Shown here piece by piece: positions 1-7,706 of a DNA stretch of 32,114 bases; positions within the stretch are counted from its first letter, which is position 1, and each line of letters begins with the position of its first letter. The notes beneath the pieces were generated by a model. That model was not told the DNA's origin and made no database searches. It saw nothing but the letters and a program-made list of their open reading frames with translations. Source of the DNA: UMGS1649 sp045651205 (lineage in GTDB: Bacteria > Bacillota > Clostridia > TANB77 > CAG-465); assembly GCA_045651205.1 (NCBI GenBank), contig JAZRSA010000059.1, positions 1-32,114 of the forward strand, given 5' to 3'. The translations under genes were made by a program, and so were the position numbers.

Positions 1-236
1 CTTCTAATATTATTTATTCCAAGATAGAACGCTAACGAACCAAGCAATATACAGATTAGCGCAACAAGAATTACCGTTCCCCAAGGTGTCATTGCTAATT
101 GAGCATTTGTTTCCCTTTTATTTTTTTCTTTATTCCTACTTAAATTTTGTATAGCATCCTTTACTTCATTGTACTCTTTCATTTTTTCTTCTATAGTCTT
201 ACCCATACCAGGTACGCCTCTAAAATCCATTTTCAT
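1..236 (-). CDS. Hypothetical single-pass membrane protein, C-terminus cut off by window edge
   Basis: The reading frame opens at ATG 236, behind a strong GGGGGA ribosome binding site at 242-247, and runs off the left edge without a stop, giving 78 visible residues. Residues 1-50 are polar and charged (KTIEEKMKEYNEVK, then NLSRNKEKNKRE). Residues ~52-74 form one hydrophobic helix (TVILVALICILLGSLAFYLG). The charge pattern suggests the N-terminus is cytoplasmic. The start lies 11 nt after the stop of the DUF4446 gene, so it is probably the next gene of the parA-parB operon. I do not recognise the family, and the missing C-terminus could hold a recognisable domain. Confidence 0.6.
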   Translation of the reverse strand, partial: MKMDFRGVPGMGKTIEEKMKEYNEVKDAIQNLSRNKEKNKRETNAQLAMTPWGTVILVALICILLGSLAFYLGINNIR

Positions 237-246
237 ATGTTTCCCC

Positions 247-816
247 CTATACTCTTTTGTTTCTCTTTTTCTTTTTATTATTTTCTTTTACTTCACCTAC
301 AAGTCTTAACTTAAAATCTTTATCATCTATTGCCATTTGAAGAGCCATTGCTTCTTCTTCAGAGATTCTATCTTCTACTTTAGATTCTGTTACTAATTTA
401 GCATATATGTTTGAACCATGTTTTGAATATATGTGATTAATTAGCACACCATTATTATAGTCATCTAAAAGCGCTAGTGCAAAACTTAATTTATTTTCTG
501 TTTCATCATATGCATTATATTTTATAAATCCAACTTTTTGCACATTGCTCTTAATTTTGTTAATGTACTTATTCACAATTTCCACAGTTTCTACAGATTT
601 TTTCTCGACATTGTTTAACCTATCATAAATAGATTGAAAGTCATCCTGAATATCTACTTTAGAATTAAACTTAGCAAGAACCTTTTCATATTGTTCTTTA
701 TATTTCCTAACCTTCTTATTATTCTTTAATAACAAAATAAAGTTTATTATTGTTATTATAAAAAGGATAAGTATTGCTATCTGTTCTACTTCTAATTTTT
801 CTAATATACTCATCAT
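247..816 (-). CDS. DUF4446 family membrane-anchored coiled-coil protein
   Basis: A 189-aa protein with an N-terminal hydrophobic segment (about residues 12-31, IAILILFIITIINFILLL). A charged, probably coiled-coil stretch follows to about residue 90. The C-terminal globular part carries the motif KVGFIKYNAYDE...LSFALALLD, typical of DUF4446 (PF14584), and the tail is very basic. From memory, this family sits directly after parB in many Clostridia, as here; its function is unknown. I chose ATG 816 because AAGGTG at 823-828 is 6 nt upstream. A GTG at 825 is in frame but lies inside that ribosome binding site. The domain call rests on motif memory, not a search. Confidence 0.75.
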   Translation of the reverse strand: MMSILEKLEVEQIAILILFIITIINFILLLKNNKKVRKYKEQYEKVLAKFNSKVDIQDDFQSIYDRLNNVEKKSVETVEIVNKYINKIKSNVQKVGFIKYNAYDETENKLSFALALLDDYNNGVLINHIYSKHGSNIYAKLVTESKVEDRISEEEAMALQMAIDDKDFKLRLVGEVKENNKKKKRNKRV

Positions 817-844
817 GACTTTCACCTTCTTTTATATTTAATTT

Positions 845-1726
845 TTATAGTTCTATTTCTAATTTTTCAAGTATGCTTTCTAATCCCTCGTTATTGTAGT
901 ATTCGATAATTAAACGTTGATTTTGCTTTGAGGCGTCTACTTTTACCTTCATACCAAAATACTCGCTTAATTTGTCTTCTACAGCTTTATAAAGGCTACT
1001 TTTCTTAGCCACCTTCTTCTTTTTCACATTATATTTATTAGCATCTTCATAAATTAGTTTTTCAACTTCTCTTACAGTAAGTTTCTTTTCAATAACTTTC
1101 TTAGCTACTCTTACTTGTTCTTCGGCATCTTCTATTGTTAGAAGTGCTCTTGCTTGTCCTTCAACAAGTTTACCATCTAAAACTAAATCTTGAACTTCAG
1201 GAGTTAATTTTAAAAGTCTTACTATGTTAGAAACCGCAGATTGACTCTTACCAGTTACTTTAGCAACTTCTGTTACTGTATACTCATCTAATTCCATAAG
1301 CTCTTTTAAAGCTCTTGCAACTTCCATTACATTAAGATCTTCTCTTTGGATATTTTCTATTAACGCAACTTGTTTTCTCTTAGATTCTGTATAATCTTTA
1401 ACTATTGCAGGTATTGTTTTAAGTCCAACTATTTTAGCTGCTCTCCATCTTCTTTCACCTGCTACTATGTGATATCCTTCCTCTGCTTTTTCTACGATAA
1501 TTGGTTGAATAACTCCATGTTCTCTTACAGAGTCTGCCAATTCTTCTAATTTCTTTTCATCAAATACCTTTCTTGGCTGATTAGGCATTGGTTCTACATC
1601 TGTAACATTAAGTTCAACAACACTATCTAATACTGTTTTCTTTTCTTTAGTAGTTACACTTTTAACCTCTTCTATATCATCAAAAAGAGCATTTAAGCCT
1701 CTTCCTAAACCTTTACTTGTTCCCAT
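845..1726 (-). CDS. parB: ParB/Spo0J chromosome-partitioning CTPase and parS-binding protein
   Basis: A 293-aa protein with full ParB architecture. The N-terminus (KGLGRGLNALF) is the usual ParA-interacting peptide. The N-terminal CTP-binding domain carries NQPRKVFDEKKLEELADS (~49-66), the arginine patch GERRWRAA (90-97) and ENIQRED (124-130). A helix-turn-helix, TEVAKVTGKSQSAVSNIVRLLKL (~152-174), reads parS. The C-terminal part (lysine-rich linker, then ~240-293) is the dimerisation domain. The protein spreads from parS sites as a CTP-gated clamp and loads condensin. An AGGAGGA ribosome binding site precedes ATG 1726, and the gene is 16 nt downstream of parA in the same operon. parS-like sites in rsmG, mnmE and jag are its likely targets. 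Confidence 0.96.
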   Translation of the reverse strand: MGTSKGLGRGLNALFDDIEEVKSVTTKEKKTVLDSVVELNVTDVEPMPNQPRKVFDEKKLEELADSVREHGVIQPIIVEKAEEGYHIVAGERRWRAAKIVGLKTIPAIVKDYTESKRKQVALIENIQREDLNVMEVARALKELMELDEYTVTEVAKVTGKSQSAVSNIVRLLKLTPEVQDLVLDGKLVEGQARALLTIEDAEEQVRVAKKVIEKKLTVREVEKLIYEDANKYNVKKKKVAKKSSLYKAVEDKLSEYFGMKVKVDASKQNQRLIIEYYNNEGLESILEKLEIEL

Positions 1727-1742
1727 ATTTTCCTCCTATGTT

Positions 1743-2513
1743 CTATTTGTTATTACTTAACAATTCTTTAGCTAGTTTCTTGTATGTTCTAGCACCTTTA
1801 GATAATGGATCATATATTGTAATTGGTAATCCATGACTTGGCGCTTCACTAAGTCTAATATTTCTTGGTATCATCGTATCGAATACCTTATTTCCAAAAT
1901 ATTTCACAACTTCTTCTGCTACTTGAGTAGATAATCTAGTTCTAGAATCGAACATTGTCATTACAACACCTTCAATTTCTAAATCTGGATTTAAATTCTT
2001 TTTAACAAGCTTGATAGTATTTACAAGTTGTCCTAATCCTTCTAATGCATAATATTCTGATTGGATTGGTACAAGAACACTATCTGCAGCTGCAAATGCA
2101 TTCAATGTAACTAGTCCTAATGATGGAGGACAATCCATAAATATATAATCGTATTGTTGAGTTGCCTCTAATTCTTCTATTGCTTTCTTAAGTCTTGTTT
2201 CACGTGCCATTAAAGGAACTAGTTCCACCTCTGCTGCTGCAAGGTTTATACTTGATGGGCACACAAATAATTTTTTTACCACAGTCGGTTTTATTATGTC
2301 AACCATTTTGTCTTCGTTTATTATTACATCGTATACAGACTTGTCTGTTGGTTGCTTTGCTATACCAACACCACTAGTAGCATTACCTTGTGGATCTATA
2401 TCTATTAAAAGTACCTTCTTACCTCTTTCTGCAACACAAGCACTTAAGTTAATTGCTGTTGTAGTCTTACCTACGCCACCCTTTTGATTTGCTATTGCTA
2501 TTACTTTTGCCAC
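1743..2513 (-). CDS. parA: ParA/Soj chromosome-partitioning ATPase
   Basis: A deviant-Walker ParA ATPase of 256 aa. The P-loop KGGVGKTT (11-18 from the chosen start), DIDPQGNAT (switch I/Walker A' partner), DCPPSLG (Walker B) and MFDSRTRLS are all intact. It acts with ParB in origin segregation and, in Bacillus, as the monomer/dimer switch that controls DnaA. I chose GTG 2513 because GAGGTG at 2520-2525 is 6 nt upstream and because the protein then starts AKVIAIANQKGG like other Soj proteins. ATG 2534 would add seven residues that swallow the ribosome binding site and a TATAAT-like hexamer. parB follows after 16 nt. Confidence 0.96.
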   Translation of the reverse strand: MAKVIAIANQKGGVGKTTTAINLSACVAERGKKVLLIDIDPQGNATSGVGIAKQPTDKSVYDVIINEDKMVDIIKPTVVKKLFVCPSSINLAAAEVELVPLMARETRLKKAIEELEATQQYDYIFMDCPPSLGLVTLNAFAAADSVLVPIQSEYYALEGLGQLVNTIKLVKKNLNPDLEIEGVVMTMFDSRTRLSTQVAEEVVKYFGNKVFDTMIPRNIRLSEAPSHGLPITIYDPLSKGARTYKKLAKELLSNNK

Positions 2514-2555
2514 AACTTTCACCTCTTTGTGCATATTATATTACAACTTGTTCAA

Positions 2556-2601
2556 AAAAAAAAGAGTAAATCTCTTTTTTTTAAAGATTTACTCTTTTTC
2601 G
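2556..2601 (-). terminator. Rho-independent terminator between the 86-aa orphan gene and parA
   Basis: A perfect 15-bp inverted repeat: AAAAAGAGTAAATCT at 2559-2573 and its complement at 2585-2599, with a T-rich 11-nt loop. On the minus strand a long U-tract follows, so it should end transcripts arriving from the rsmG/orphan-gene side and separate them from parA-parB. The symmetric A/T tails would also let it work in the other direction. Confidence 0.75.
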
Positions 2602-2629
2602 TTTGTTTGAATCACTAAGACATCGTTGC

Positions 2630-2890
2630 TTACTTACGCGAAGATGTTCCAAAAACAATCAGTTGCCAGTCATCCAGTCTTCTGATAGCAGAAGTCAACA
2701 CTTTATCCTTGAGTACAAGCCAGTCAAAAAAACTCTCTTTCGGTTTCATAAACCACTCTCTATACAATTCCCGTATCATCAGGATATAGCTCTCGTCACC
2801 CGCTTCCAACAACCGTTTGATTCTTCGTGCCTGAATTTCTTCAGAATTATTTAGGCCATGTTTGCAATTAATTTTTTTCTTCTTTGCCAT
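2630..2890 (-). CDS. Hypothetical 86-aa protein with foreign-looking composition
   Basis: An 86-aa basic, soluble protein starting MAKKKKINCKHG and containing ARRIKRLLEAG and DDWQLIVFG; I recognise no family. The gene looks real. A consensus GGAGG at 2894-2898 is spaced 5 nt from ATG 2890, and a strong terminator follows the stop. Codon use differs visibly from its neighbours: CGG, GCG, CTG, CCG and CTC replace the AGA, GCA and TTA used everywhere around it, and I estimate about 40% GC against low-30s for flanking genes. It sits between rsmG and parA, which are normally adjacent or nearly so, so I infer a recent insertion by transfer. A competing frame on the plus strand (2603-2854) has no ribosome binding site. 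Confidence 0.65.
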   Translation of the reverse strand: MAKKKKINCKHGLNNSEEIQARRIKRLLEAGDESYILMIRELYREWFMKPKESFFDWLVLKDKVLTSAIRRLDDWQLIVFGTSSRK

Positions 2891-2987
2891 ATAAACCTCC
2901 GTATTTATTTAAATATGGTCTAAGTTACAGTCACGTTTAGTATTATACCACATTACATAAAAAAATGCAAATTGTCTCATTTGGGTA

Positions 2988-3722
2988 TTACAATGGTTGT
3001 TTCTTTATCTTTGCAAATTGTCTTGGATATTTATCCTTAACATTATTGTTTTTAATATATTCTATGATAGTTCTTCTAAAATATTCATTGTTATATTCTA
3101 ATTGATACTCGTAAGTATCTTTTAGCTTAAGTGCAAGTTCAACAACAGCTCTATTTGTTTCTTTCATTTCTTCCTCAGTCTTATCTGCCTTCATATATAC
3201 ACACTTACCACCTATTTTAACAAATGGAGATGTTAGTTCCATAAGAACATTAAGTCTAGCTACAGCCCTACTTACAACTACATCGTAAGCTTCTCTATAG
3301 CCTGCTTCTTTAGCTGTTTCTTCTGCTCTACCATGTACCGCTTTAACATTCTTAAGACCTAACGTTTTAATAACTTCGTCTAAGAATATAATTCTCTTAT
3401 TTAAAGCGTCAAATAATGTAAATTCTGCTTTTCCATCAAAATATATAGCAAGGATCATACCTGGAAGACCTGCTCCTGTACCTACATCTATTACTTTATC
3501 TCCTTCTTTAATATATTTTGCTACATAAAGTGAATCTACAATATGTTTTACTATTACTTCATCATCCTCTGTAACAGCAGTAAGATTTATCTTTTCGTTC
3601 CAGTCTACTAGTAATTCCTTGTATGTATATAGCATTTCTGCTTGTTTCACAGAAATGTCTAAACCTACTGATTTCACTGCATTTACAGCGTTTTCTACGA
3701 ATTGTTCTTTAGTTAATTTCAC
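2988..3722 (-). CDS. rsmG: RsmG (GidB), 16S rRNA m7G527 methyltransferase
   Basis: A 244-aa methyltransferase that uses S-adenosylmethionine to methylate N7 of G527 in the 530 loop of 16S rRNA; loss gives low-level streptomycin resistance in other bacteria. The glycine-rich SAM site VIDVGTGAGLPG is at 77-88. The upstream segment WNEKINLTAVTE (~41-52) and the later VVSRAVARLNVL are family signatures, and length is normal. The start is GTG 3722, which lies inside a parS-like palindrome (3715-3730). A ribosome binding site (AGAGGTG, about 3733-3739) lies within the 3' end of mnmG. The gene is 6 nt downstream of mnmG and clearly co-transcribed. Confidence 0.96.
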   Translation of the reverse strand: MKLTKEQFVENAVNAVKSVGLDISVKQAEMLYTYKELLVDWNEKINLTAVTEDDEVIVKHIVDSLYVAKYIKEGDKVIDVGTGAGLPGMILAIYFDGKAEFTLFDALNKRIIFLDEVIKTLGLKNVKAVHGRAEETAKEAGYREAYDVVVSRAVARLNVLMELTSPFVKIGGKCVYMKADKTEEEMKETNRAVVELALKLKDTYEYQLEYNNEYFRRTIIEYIKNNNVKDKYPRQFAKIKKQPL

Positions 3723-3730
3723 GTGAAATC
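3715..3730. other. parS-like ParB-binding palindrome at the rsmG start codon
   Basis: The sequence AATTTCACGTGAAATC contains the perfect 12-bp palindrome TTTCACGTGAAA, against the parS consensus TGTTTCACGTGAAACA. Fourteen bases (ATTTCACGTGAAAT) are self-complementary. It covers the mnmG-rsmG junction and includes the GTG start of rsmG. It lies about 6 kb from the origin, where ParB load sites are expected. Confidence 0.75.
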
Positions 3731-5624
3731 ACACCTCTTTCTTACCACTTTGAGTTAAGTAAATTAATAACACAGATATATCTGCTGGAGAAACTCCTGT
3801 TATTCTTGAAGCTTGTCCTACTGAAGTTGGTTTTTGTTTATTTAACTTTTGTCTAGCTTCTAAACTTAATCCTTTTATTTGTTCATAATCTATTTCTGTA
3901 GATAGTTTCTTTTCTTCTAATTTTTTGAATCTATCTATTTGTTCTTGTTGTAGTTTTATATAGCCTTCATACTTAACTTGTATTTCTACTTGTTCCCTTA
4001 CAGCCCTTGGTAATACTGGTCTTGCTGGATCTATAGTTGCTGTAGAATCATAAGTAACTTCTGTTCTTTTTAGAAGTTCTGCAAGCTTAGTTCCTCTATC
4101 TATTGAGCTACTTCCTAAAGATTCTAATAAAGCATTTGTAGAATCATTTGCTTTTATTAAAGTAGTTTTTACTCTCTCTAATTCTTGAGCTATTAATTCT
4201 TTTTTATTTATAAAGTTTGCATATCTCTCATCGCTCACAAGACCTACAGCATGGCCTTTTTCAGTAAGTCTAAGATCTGCATTATCTTGTCTTAACATTA
4301 ATCTATATTCAGATCTAGAAGTCATCATTCTATATGGTTCGTTAGTTCCTTTAGTTACAAGATCATCTATTAATACACCAATATATGCTTCTGATCTATC
4401 TAATGTAAACTCTTCTTTACCTTCTATACCTCTAACAGCATTAATACCAGCAATTAAGCCTTGTGCAGCAGCTTCTTCGTATCCAGAACTTCCGTTAATT
4501 TGCCCTGCAAAATATAGTCCATCTATATCTTTATATTTTAATCCTAAAGATAGTTTTGTTGAGTCTATTGCATCATATTCTATAGCATACGCAGAACGCA
4601 TAAACCTGCAATTCTCTAAGCCTGGAACGGTTTTATATAGTTTCTTCTGAACCTCTTCTGGAAGTGAAGATGACATTCCTTGAATGTACATCTCTCCTGT
4701 ATTATCTCCCATAGGTTCAATAAATATTTGATGTCTTTCTTTATCTGCAAATCTCATTACTTTATCTTCTATTGAAGGACAATATCTAGGACCTACACCT
4801 TCTATATTACCGTTAAATAACGGAGAACGATGTATATTTGATCTAATTTCTTTATGTGTTTCTTCGTTTGTATATGTTAAATAGCAGTCTATTTGCGGTC
4901 TAGACAACAATTCTTTATTCTCTTCATTCATAAATGAGAAGGACTTAATATCTTCATCACCTTTTTGTACTTCCATTTTAGATAAATCCATTGTTTTTAC
5001 ATTTATTCTAGCTGGAGTACCAGTCTTAAACCTTCTTAATTCTATACCTAAATTTAATAGACTTTGAGAGAGCTCGTTAGCTGGGAACACGCCATCCGGG
5101 CCGCTTTCATAAGATACTTCACCTATTACAACTTTACCTTTTAAGTATGTTCCCGTAGCTACTACAACCGCTTTACAACCGTATACAGCTCCATTCTTTG
5201 TTCTTATTTCTTTTACCTTATTATTATCTGTTCTAATCTCTACAACTTCTGCTTGTATAATATCTAGATTCTCTTCTTTTTCTAGCACTTGCTTCATATG
5301 TGCATGATATTTCTTTCTATCTATTTGCGCTCTTAATGAATGTACTGCTGGTCCTTTAGATGAATTAAGCATCTTAGATTGTACAAAACATTCATCTGCA
5401 GATAGTCCCATTTGCCCTCCTAAAGCGTCTATTTCTCTAACTAGATGTCCTTTAGAAGTACCGCCGATACTAGGGTTACAAGGCATGTTAGCAACTGAAT
5501 CCATATTCATTACAAACATAGCAGTTGTCTTTCCAAGACGTGCAGCAGCAAGGGCAGCTTCTATACCAGCATGTCCTCCACCTATTACTACTACATCATA
5601 ATCTATATCTTTGTATTCTACCAT
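3729..5624 (-). CDS. mnmG: MnmG (GidA), FAD enzyme for tRNA wobble-U34 modification
   Basis: A 631-aa enzyme which, with MnmE, installs the carboxymethylaminomethyl (or aminomethyl) group on U34 of tRNAs reading NNA/NNG codons. The N-terminal Rossmann FAD site VVIGGGHAGIEAA (12-24) is intact, as are the conserved CNPSIGG (~50), GTYLKGKV (~157-164), YCPSIEDKV and TSRSEYRLMLRQDNAD (in the C-terminal half). The helical C-terminal domain that binds MnmE runs to the end. Length is normal (~620-630). It is 9 nt downstream of mnmE, its functional partner. Confidence 0.97.
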   Translation of the reverse strand: MVEYKDIDYDVVVIGGGHAGIEAALAAARLGKTTAMFVMNMDSVANMPCNPSIGGTSKGHLVREIDALGGQMGLSADECFVQSKMLNSSKGPAVHSLRAQIDRKKYHAHMKQVLEKEENLDIIQAEVVEIRTDNNKVKEIRTKNGAVYGCKAVVVATGTYLKGKVVIGEVSYESGPDGVFPANELSQSLLNLGIELRRFKTGTPARINVKTMDLSKMEVQKGDEDIKSFSFMNEENKELLSRPQIDCYLTYTNEETHKEIRSNIHRSPLFNGNIEGVGPRYCPSIEDKVMRFADKERHQIFIEPMGDNTGEMYIQGMSSSLPEEVQKKLYKTVPGLENCRFMRSAYAIEYDAIDSTKLSLGLKYKDIDGLYFAGQINGSSGYEEAAAQGLIAGINAVRGIEGKEEFTLDRSEAYIGVLIDDLVTKGTNEPYRMMTSRSEYRLMLRQDNADLRLTEKGHAVGLVSDERYANFINKKELIAQELERVKTTLIKANDSTNALLESLGSSSIDRGTKLAELLKRTEVTYDSTATIDPARPVLPRAVREQVEIQVKYEGYIKLQQEQIDRFKKLEEKKLSTEIDYEQIKGLSLEARQKLNKQKPTSVGQASRITGVSPADISVLLIYLTQSGKKEV

Positions 5625-5633
5625 TATATATTC

Positions 5634-7007
5634 CTACTTTCCTAAACAGAATTTTTCGAATATCTTGTTTACAACATCACTACTTGCATTCTTTCCTGTA
5701 ATATTACCAAGCATCTCTGTAGCTTCTTTAATATCTATTGCTGCAACATCTAAAGATTCTCCCATTTCTGCTATTTCTTTTGCTTTTATAACGCTATTTC
5801 TAGCCTTTTCTAGTAAATCTTTATGCCTTTCATTTACTATTATTCTACTTTCTTCACTATCTATATTAGATATATTAAATATTTCTTCTATAGTATCTTT
5901 TAATTCTACAATACCTTCCCCAGTTTTACTAGATATGCATATTATATTTTTATGATTTCCTAATTGACTTTTAACATCTTCGATCTTTTCACGTGAAATA
6001 TCTACTTTGTTAAGTCCAATTATGTATGGTTTGTTTTGACCTTTTATTTTCTCTAAAAGCTCGATGTCTCTAGCGTTTAAGCCTCTTGATAAGTCTATAA
6101 GATAAATTATCATATCCGTATCATCTATGGCTTTTAGACTTTTGTTAACACCTATAGCTTCAACCACATCATCAGTTTCTCTTATTCCCGCTGTATCTGA
6201 AACATTAAGTACTAGATTGCCAATTATTAACGTTTCTTCTATAACATCTCTTGTAGTTCCTTCTATATCTGTTACTATTGCTTTTTCTTCATTTAATAAT
6301 GTGTTTAACAATGATGATTTACCTACATTTGTATTTCCTACAATTGCTAAGTTTATTCCGTTCTTTATATACTTACCATCATTATGTGTCTTTATTAATA
6401 AATCTATTTCTTTTTTTATTAAATCTAATCTTTCCTCTAGCTTGTTAATTGTTATTTCTTCATAATCATATTCTGGATAATCTATACTTACCTCTATCTC
6501 TGCCATAAGCGTTACAAGCATATCTCTTACTGTTTCTACTTTGTCGTAGATTCCGCCTGACAACTGATTTACAGCCACTTTTGCTTGCGCACTTGTCTTA
6601 GCATTTATTACATCTATTATAGCTTCCGCTTTAGATAAATCCATCTTGCCGTTTAAGAATGCTCTCTTAGAGAACTCTCCTGGTTCGGCTATTCTTGCTC
6701 CATTGTCTACAACAAGTTTTAATATTTCAAGTGTAACTTTTCTTCCGCCGTGACAATTTATCTCGCACACATCTTCTCCTGTAAAGCTGTGTGGTGCTTT
6801 AAAGCATGAAACAAGCACTTCATCTACCATAGTGCTTGTATTATTATTTATTATTTTTCCATAGATTATCTTTTGATGATCTAACTTAGCATAGTTCGTG
6901 AAAATCTTAGACACTATTTCTAGCGCCTTTTCTCCACTTATTCTTATTATATTAATTCCACTACTTGTACCACCCGTACTTATAGCTGCAATAGTTTCTG
7001 TTAACAT
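5634..7007 (-). CDS. mnmE: MnmE (TrmE), tRNA-modifying GTPase
   Basis: A 457-aa GTPase, partner of MnmG in U34 modification. The N-terminal tetrahydrofolate-binding domain (1-~118) contains GEFSKRAFLNGKMDL. A helical region follows, with the G domain inserted: G1 GNTNVGKSS (224-232), G2 IEGTTRD (248-254), DTAG (271-274) and NKVD (~336-339). The C-terminal FCLGK keeps the conserved cysteine of the usual C-[ILV]-G-K tail. An AAAGGA ribosome binding site precedes ATG 7007. The gene carries an internal parS-like palindrome at 5985-6000. Confidence 0.97.
   Translation of the reverse strand: MLTETIAAISTGGTSSGINIIRISGEKALEIVSKIFTNYAKLDHQKIIYGKIINNNTSTMVDEVLVSCFKAPHSFTGEDVCEINCHGGRKVTLEILKLVVDNGARIAEPGEFSKRAFLNGKMDLSKAEAIIDVINAKTSAQAKVAVNQLSGGIYDKVETVRDMLVTLMAEIEVSIDYPEYDYEEITINKLEERLDLIKKEIDLLIKTHNDGKYIKNGINLAIVGNTNVGKSSLLNTLLNEEKAIVTDIEGTTRDVIEETLIIGNLVLNVSDTAGIRETDDVVEAIGVNKSLKAIDDTDMIIYLIDLSRGLNARDIELLEKIKGQNKPYIIGLNKVDISREKIEDVKSQLGNHKNIICISSKTGEGIVELKDTIEEIFNISNIDSEESRIIVNERHKDLLEKARNSVIKAKEIAEMGESLDVAAIDIKEATEMLGNITGKNASSDVVNKIFEKFCLGK
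5985..6000. other. parS-like palindrome inside mnmE
   Basis: CTTTTCACGTGAAATA contains the perfect 12-bp core TTTCACGTGAAA identical to the rsmG-start site and departs from consensus parS only in the outer bases. It lies within the mnmE coding region, about 4 kb from oriC. Repeated occurrence of the same 12-mer near the origin supports a ParB-binding role. Confidence 0.7.
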
Positions 7008-7029
7008 AACTTTATTCCTTTCTCTTATA

Positions 7030-7054
7030 AAAAGTCAGCGCTTGCTGACCTTTT
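7030..7054 (-). terminator. Intercistronic terminator or attenuator between jag and mnmE
   Basis: GTCAGC (7034-7039) and GCTGAC (7044-7049) form a 6-bp GC-containing stem with a GCTT loop, extended by flanking A/T pairs. On the minus strand the stem is followed by TTTTTATA. It lies 3 nt past the jag stop and would reduce read-through from the rpmH-jag genes into mnmE-mnmG-rsmG. Confidence 0.6.
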
Positions 7055-7057
7055 ATT

Positions 7058-7705
7058 TTATCTTACTTTCTTTATAACTACTCTTCTTCTTGGTTCTTCT
7101 CCGTAGCTTTCTGTTTTTACATCAGTTCTATTTGCAAGTTCTGTATGAATGATCATTCTTTCATATGCAGACATTGGTTCAAGTCTTACATCTCTTCCAA
7201 ATTTCACAGCATTTCTAGCCATTTTTCTAGCTAATTCTTTAAGTCTTTCTTCCTTCTTAACTTTGTAATCGTTTACTTCTACAAATACTTTAGCACATTC
7301 CTCTTCTTCTTTTTGAAGTATTGAGTTTATTGTAGATTGTATAGCTTCAATTGTTTTACCTTTATATCCAATTAAGTGTGCTGAGTTTTCTGAAGATATT
7401 TTAACTATTACTTTTCCATCATCTGTAGATACTTCGAAAGTTGATGTATCTCCTGTGATTTCAAACATTTTTGCAAGGATTTCTTTTGCTTTTTCAGCAG
7501 TATTTGCTAGTTGGTCATCATCATACTTCTTTTCTACTGTAAGTCTTACTTTAGCCATTTTACTTGAAAGTATTCCTAACATTCCATTTGAAGGTTCATC
7601 TATTACTAGAATTTTAACATCTTCACGTGAAACCTTTAGTGTTTCTAATCCTTTTCTAATTGCTTCTTCTACTGTCTTTCCATATTCTTCTGTCATTCTT
7701 TTCAT
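7058..7705 (-). CDS. khpB: KhpB (Jag/EloR-type) RNA-binding protein
   Basis: A 215-aa protein with the three domains of the Jag family: an N-terminal Jag-N domain (1-~55, starting MKRMTEEYGKTVEEAI), a type II KH domain (~75-150, with LIGYKGKTIEAIQSTIN as the GxxG-type loop) and a C-terminal R3H domain (YERMIIHTELANR, R and H three residues apart). In streptococci the homologue pairs with KhpA and controls cell elongation and division. An AGGAGG ribosome binding site 8 nt before ATG 7705 overlaps the end of yidC (1-nt gap), the usual arrangement. A third, weaker parS-like site lies near its 5' end. Confidence 0.93.
   Translation of the reverse strand: MKRMTEEYGKTVEEAIRKGLETLKVSREDVKILVIDEPSNGMLGILSSKMAKVRLTVEKKYDDDQLANTAEKAKEILAKMFEITGDTSTFEVSTDDGKVIVKISSENSAHLIGYKGKTIEAIQSTINSILQKEEEECAKVFVEVNDYKVKKEERLKELARKMARNAVKFGRDVRLEPMSAYERMIIHTELANRTDVKTESYGEEPRRRVVIKKVR
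7619..7634. other. Weaker parS-like site inside jag
   Basis: ATCTTCACGTGAAACC has the core TTCACGTGAA plus a consensus right half (GTGAAAC). The left half departs at three outer positions from TGTTTCAC. It lies about 2.5 kb from oriC. I rank it below the two sites with the full 12-bp palindrome. Confidence 0.45.
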
Positions 7706-7706
7706 G

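Noticed and set aside
2603..2854. 83-codon open frame on the plus strand opposite the orphan gene
   Set aside because: No ribosome binding site, it starts beside a terminator, and the minus-strand frame has a consensus site and the expected operon direction.
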